From positions 1 through 8,867 of the forward strand of contig JAEWWF010000203.1 in assembly GCA_023396465.1 (NCBI GenBank): a DNA stretch of 8,867 nucleotides. Direction: 5' to 3'. Below are positions 7,010 to 8,867 of the stretch, piece after piece. This DNA is from Pseudomonadota bacterium. GTDB lineage: Bacteria > Pseudomonadota > Alphaproteobacteria > Rhodospirillales > Rhodospirillaceae. The notes under the pieces were generated by a model. It had not been told where the DNA came from, made no database searches, and saw only the letters and a list, made by a program, of their open reading frames with translations. How positions within the stretch are numbered: position 1 is the stretch's first letter; every line of letters starts with the position of its first letter. Made by a program: the position numbers and the translations under genes.

Positions 7010-7911
7010 CCCCCTCTGCCATCGTCGACGTCATCATCCCCACCACCTGCGAGGCCGCACGCGCCCAGAGCCTGCTGCGCGCCGTCGACAGCCTGCTGGA
7101 CCAGCGCGAGGCCGTGGCGCGGCCGGTGATTGTCGCCAATGGCCCACGGGTGGAGCCCCGGCTGATGGAGCGGCTCGCCACCTTGCCGCGGGTGCGGGTG
7201 CTGCGGCAGGAGATCGGCAGCCTGCCGCGCGCCATCCACGCCGGCCGGGTGGCGGTGCGAGCACCCTATTTCGCCTTTCTGGACGATGACGACGCTTACA
7301 TGCCCGATGCCCTGGCGCAGCGGCTGGCGCGGCTGGAGACCGACGACCGCCCCGACGCCGTGGTGACCAACGGCTACAGCATCCGCCCCGACGGCAGCCG
7401 GCGGCTGCTGTTCGCCGCCATGGCGCCGTTCGCCGCCGATCCGCTGGCGACACTGGCCGAGACCAACTGGCTGTCGTCCTGCGGCGGCCTCTACCGCACC
7501 GCCGCCGTCACCGTGGAGCCCTTCGCGGCGGTGCCCAAGTTTTTTGAATGGACGACGGTGGCCTTCCGCCTCGCCCAAGGCGGCCACCGTATCGGGTTCG
7601 TCGAGGAGCCGACCTTCATCATCACCGAAACGCCGGGTTCCCTGTCGCGCAGCCTCGCCTACGACGCGGCGGCGCCGGACGTCGTGCGCGGCCTGCTGGC
7701 CCATCCGCTGCCGCCGCATGTGCGCGAGGCCTTTCGCCGCAAGCTGGTGCGGCTGGAGCACCATGCCGCCGAATGCCTCCTTGGCCATGGCGACCGGCTG
7801 GGCGCCCTGTCGCACCATCTGCGCAGCCTCTCCACCCCTTACGGCCTGCGCCGCAACGCCAGCTTCACCCTGCGCCTGCTGACCGGCCTGCCGCCCGGCG
7901 CGGCGGCATGA
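7006..7911 (+). CDS. Family 2 glycosyltransferase (GT-A fold)
   Basis: This predicted cytoplasmic enzyme transfers a sugar from a nucleotide-sugar donor to a glycan or lipid-linked acceptor. The 301-residue protein opens with the GT2 strand IVDVIIPTTCEAARAQSLLRAVDSLL, of which residues 6-14 are the nucleotide-binding strand. The metal-binding DXD region is FLDDDDAYMPDAL (D93-D96). The mid-domain has LSSCGGLYR (157-164), and FFEWTTVAFRLA (179-190) probably holds the catalytic base (E181). The C-terminal 100 residues are mostly helical and are not recognised as a separate domain. No membrane helix is seen. The ATG overlaps the flippase stop and makes this the last gene of the cassette. No terminator follows it in the 64-bp gap, so transcription may read into mobA. 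The donor and acceptor sugars cannot be told from sequence. Confidence 0.87.
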   Translation: MTPSAIVDVIIPTTCEAARAQSLLRAVDSLLDQREAVARPVIVANGPRVEPRLMERLATLPRVRVLRQEIGSLPRAIHAGRVAVRAPYFAFLDDDDAYMPDALAQRLARLETDDRPDAVVTNGYSIRPDGSRRLLFAAMAPFAADPLATLAETNWLSSCGGLYRTAAVTVEPFAAVPKFFEWTTVAFRLAQGGHRIGFVEEPTFIITETPGSLSRSLAYDAAAPDVVRGLLAHPLPPHVREAFRRKLVRLEHHAAECLLGHGDRLGALSHHLRSLSTPYGLRRNASFTLRLLTGLPPGAAA

Positions 7912-7917
7912 GACCGG

Positions 7918-7947
7918 CTGACGCGACGGCATCGGACCGGCTATACA
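7918..7947 (+). promoter_or_regulatory. Possible promoter of mobA
   Basis: CTGACG (7918-7923), an 18-bp spacer and TATACA (7942-7947) resemble a sigma-70-type promoter, with 4 of 6 consensus bases in each box. An 8-bp direct repeat, GACCGGCT, occurs at 7912-7919 and 7935-7942, touching both boxes. The match is modest, and readthrough from the glycan cassette is the alternative. Confidence 0.3.
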
Positions 7948-7975
7948 TCAGGGATCATAGGGAAAGCCGCCGCCG

Positions 7976-8632
7976 ATGACCGCCACCGCCGACACCCCAA
8001 AGCCCCCTCCGCCCCTCCGCGTGGCCGGCGTCATCCTGGCGGGCGGATTGTCGCGCCGCATGGGGGGCGGCGACAAGGCGCTGCTCCCGCTTGGCGACCG
8101 CCCCATGCTGGCGCATGTGATCGACCGTCTGGCGCCCCAGGTCGCGGCGGGGGCGATGGCGATCAATGCCAATGGCGATGGCGGTCGCTTCGCCGCCTTC
8201 GGCTTGCCGGTGCTGCCCGATGCGGTGGCGGGATTCGCGGGGCCGCTGGCGGGCGTGCTGACCGCCTTGGAATGGGCCGCCGCCACCCAGCCGGAGGTGA
8301 CCCATGTGCTCACCGTTGGCGGTGATACGCCGTTCCTGCCACCCGACCTCGCCGCCCGGCTGCGGCAGGCCACCGAGGCCGGGGCCACGATCGCCTGCGC
8401 CGCCTCGGGCGGCAGGAGGCACCCGGTGGTTGCCCTGTGGCCGGTGGACCTGGCCGCTGCCCTGCGGCGGGCGCTGGTGGAGGAGCATGTGCGCCGGGTC
8501 GAGACCTGGCTCGACCGCCACCGCACCACCGCCGTGGACTGGCCGGACGCACCCGATGATCCGTTCTTCAACGTCAACCGGCCGGACGACCTCGCCGCCG
8601 CCGCCCACAGGGTGGCCAGGGACGACCGTTAG
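7976..8632 (+). CDS. mobA: Molybdenum cofactor guanylyltransferase MobA
   Basis: MobA couples GMP from GTP to molybdenum-molybdopterin to form the Mo-bis-MGD cofactor of DMSO reductase-family enzymes such as nitrate reductases and formate dehydrogenases. It is a cytoplasmic protein. The 218-residue sequence has the nucleotide-binding loop LAGGLSRRMGGGDKALL (21-37), FAGPLAGVL (87-95), the metal-binding GGDTPFLP (115-122, D117), HPVVALWP (149-156) and FFNVNRPDDL (197-206), all in the expected order. The N-terminus is slightly longer than usual and holds a PPPP run (10-13). The ATG has AGGGA about 12 nt upstream, a longer spacing than ideal. The gene sits 64 bp after the glycosyltransferase and has no functional link with it. 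Confidence 0.96.
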   Translation: MTATADTPKPPPPLRVAGVILAGGLSRRMGGGDKALLPLGDRPMLAHVIDRLAPQVAAGAMAINANGDGGRFAAFGLPVLPDAVAGFAGPLAGVLTALEWAAATQPEVTHVLTVGGDTPFLPPDLAARLRQATEAGATIACAASGGRRHPVVALWPVDLAAALRRALVEEHVRRVETWLDRHRTTAVDWPDAPDDPFFNVNRPDDLAAAAHRVARDDR

Positions 8633-8665
8633 GCCAGGAAGTGCCCGAGAGCAGCGCCCCGTCGT

Positions 8666-8694
8666 TTGCGTTCGCCCGCCGCTGTAGATATAAT
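8666..8694 (+). promoter_or_regulatory. Promoter of the putative heme monooxygenase gene
   Basis: TATAAT (8689-8694) is a full consensus -10 box, rare in such GC-rich DNA. With a 17-bp spacer it faces TTGCGT (8666-8671), a partial -35 box. Transcription would start near 8700, leaving a leader of about 30 nt with the SD AAGGGA (8719-8724) 7 nt before the ATG. Confidence 0.65.
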
Positions 8695-8711
8695 GCGACT
8701 TATTCGCAATA
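8691..8711. promoter_or_regulatory. Fur-like operator (21-bp near-palindrome)
   Basis: The core is TGCGA-N5-TCGCA (8694-8708) centred on base 8701. Extended to 21 bp, 8 of 10 positions pair. In 7-1-7 form it matches TGATAATnATTATCA at 9 of 14 positions, counted by eye. It overlaps the end of the -10 box and the expected transcription start, so a bound repressor would block RNA polymerase. Fur is the favoured binder because the gene downstream is heme/iron related. Another FUR-family member (Mur, Irr) or an unrelated regulator remains possible. Confidence 0.55.
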
Positions 8712-8731
8712 ACGAGCCAAGGGAACTCCCC

Positions 8732-8867
8732 ATGTTCATCGCCATGAACCGCTTCCGCATCCGCAAGGGCAACGAGGCCGACTTCGAGCGCATCTGGCGC
8801 GAGCGCGACAGCCACCTGAACGAGATGGAGGGCTTCGTCGAGTTCGCCCTGCTGAAGGGCCCGGAGG
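8732..8867 (+). CDS. HmoA/IsdG-like ABM-fold putative heme monooxygenase, N-terminal fragment
   Basis: The gene runs off the right edge, and 45 residues are visible. They begin MFIAMNRFRIRKGNEADFERIW and continue with RDSHLNEMEGFVEFALLKGPE, the pattern of the antibiotic biosynthesis monooxygenase (ABM) fold in HmoA/IsdG-like proteins. These are small dimeric cytoplasmic enzymes that open the heme ring and release iron. The asparagine at residue 6 sits where IsdG enzymes have the Asn needed for heme activation (N7 in IsdG). The later Trp and His are outside the window, so enzyme activity is inferred. The gene has its own promoter, with a Fur-like box over it, and an SD 7 nt before the ATG. This supports an iron-scavenging role over antibiotic synthesis. 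Confidence 0.8.
   Translation, partial: MFIAMNRFRIRKGNEADFERIWRERDSHLNEMEGFVEFALLKGPE

Noticed and set aside
4504..7911. The glycan cassette as a recently acquired island
   Set aside because: No tRNA, integrase, IS or boundary repeats are visible, and GC level and codon style match the neighbours by eye.
6892..7932. 346-codon - strand frame opposite the glycosyltransferase
   Set aside because: Its Gly/Gln/Arg-rich composition matches no family, and the + strand gene explains the region completely.

Overview
The window is very GC-rich, with compact, overlapping genes, strong Shine-Dalgarno (SD) sequences and several TTG/GTG starts. The protein types (alphaproteobacterial-style RecN-LigA pair, PurB, YchJ, MobA) suggest an alphaproteobacterium, most likely a Rhodospirillales/Magnetospirillum-like organism. 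This placement is inferred from sequence style and was not tested by a search. No rRNA, tRNA, CRISPR array, insertion sequence or prophage gene was seen.

Region 1 (1-3767, + strand) is housekeeping. It holds the 3' end of recN (recombination repair), ligA (NAD+-dependent DNA ligase) joined to recN by an ATGA overlap, a 196-bp spacer with one strong hairpin, and purB (adenylosuccinate lyase). purB most likely starts at a TTG (2466) that has an excellent SD. A perfect bidirectional terminator (3789-3818) separates purB from the convergent gene.

Region 2 (3849-4331, - strand) is a YchJ-like protein with an SEC-C zinc motif at each end. The 172-bp divergent spacer upstream of it carries two copies of CCTATCCTT.

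Region 3 (4504-7911, + strand) is the most distinctive part. It is a tightly packed three-gene surface-glycan cassette: a polysaccharide pyruvyl transferase-family protein, a Wzx/PST-type oligosaccharide flippase and a family-2 glycosyltransferase. The genes overlap by 8 and 4 bp, so they are probably translationally coupled. No polymerase, initiating transferase or nucleotide-sugar enzyme is present, so the cassette must either act with genes elsewhere or make a small modified glycan.

Region 4 (7976-8632, + strand) is mobA, the molybdenum cofactor guanylyltransferase. A possible promoter lies in the 64-bp gap before it.

Region 5 (8633-8867, + strand) is the start of an HmoA/IsdG-like (ABM-fold) putative heme monooxygenase, cut by the window edge. 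Its upstream region is unusually AT-rich. It has a consensus TATAAT -10 box overlapped by a 21-bp near-palindrome resembling a Fur-type iron box, which fits an iron- or heme-responsive gene.
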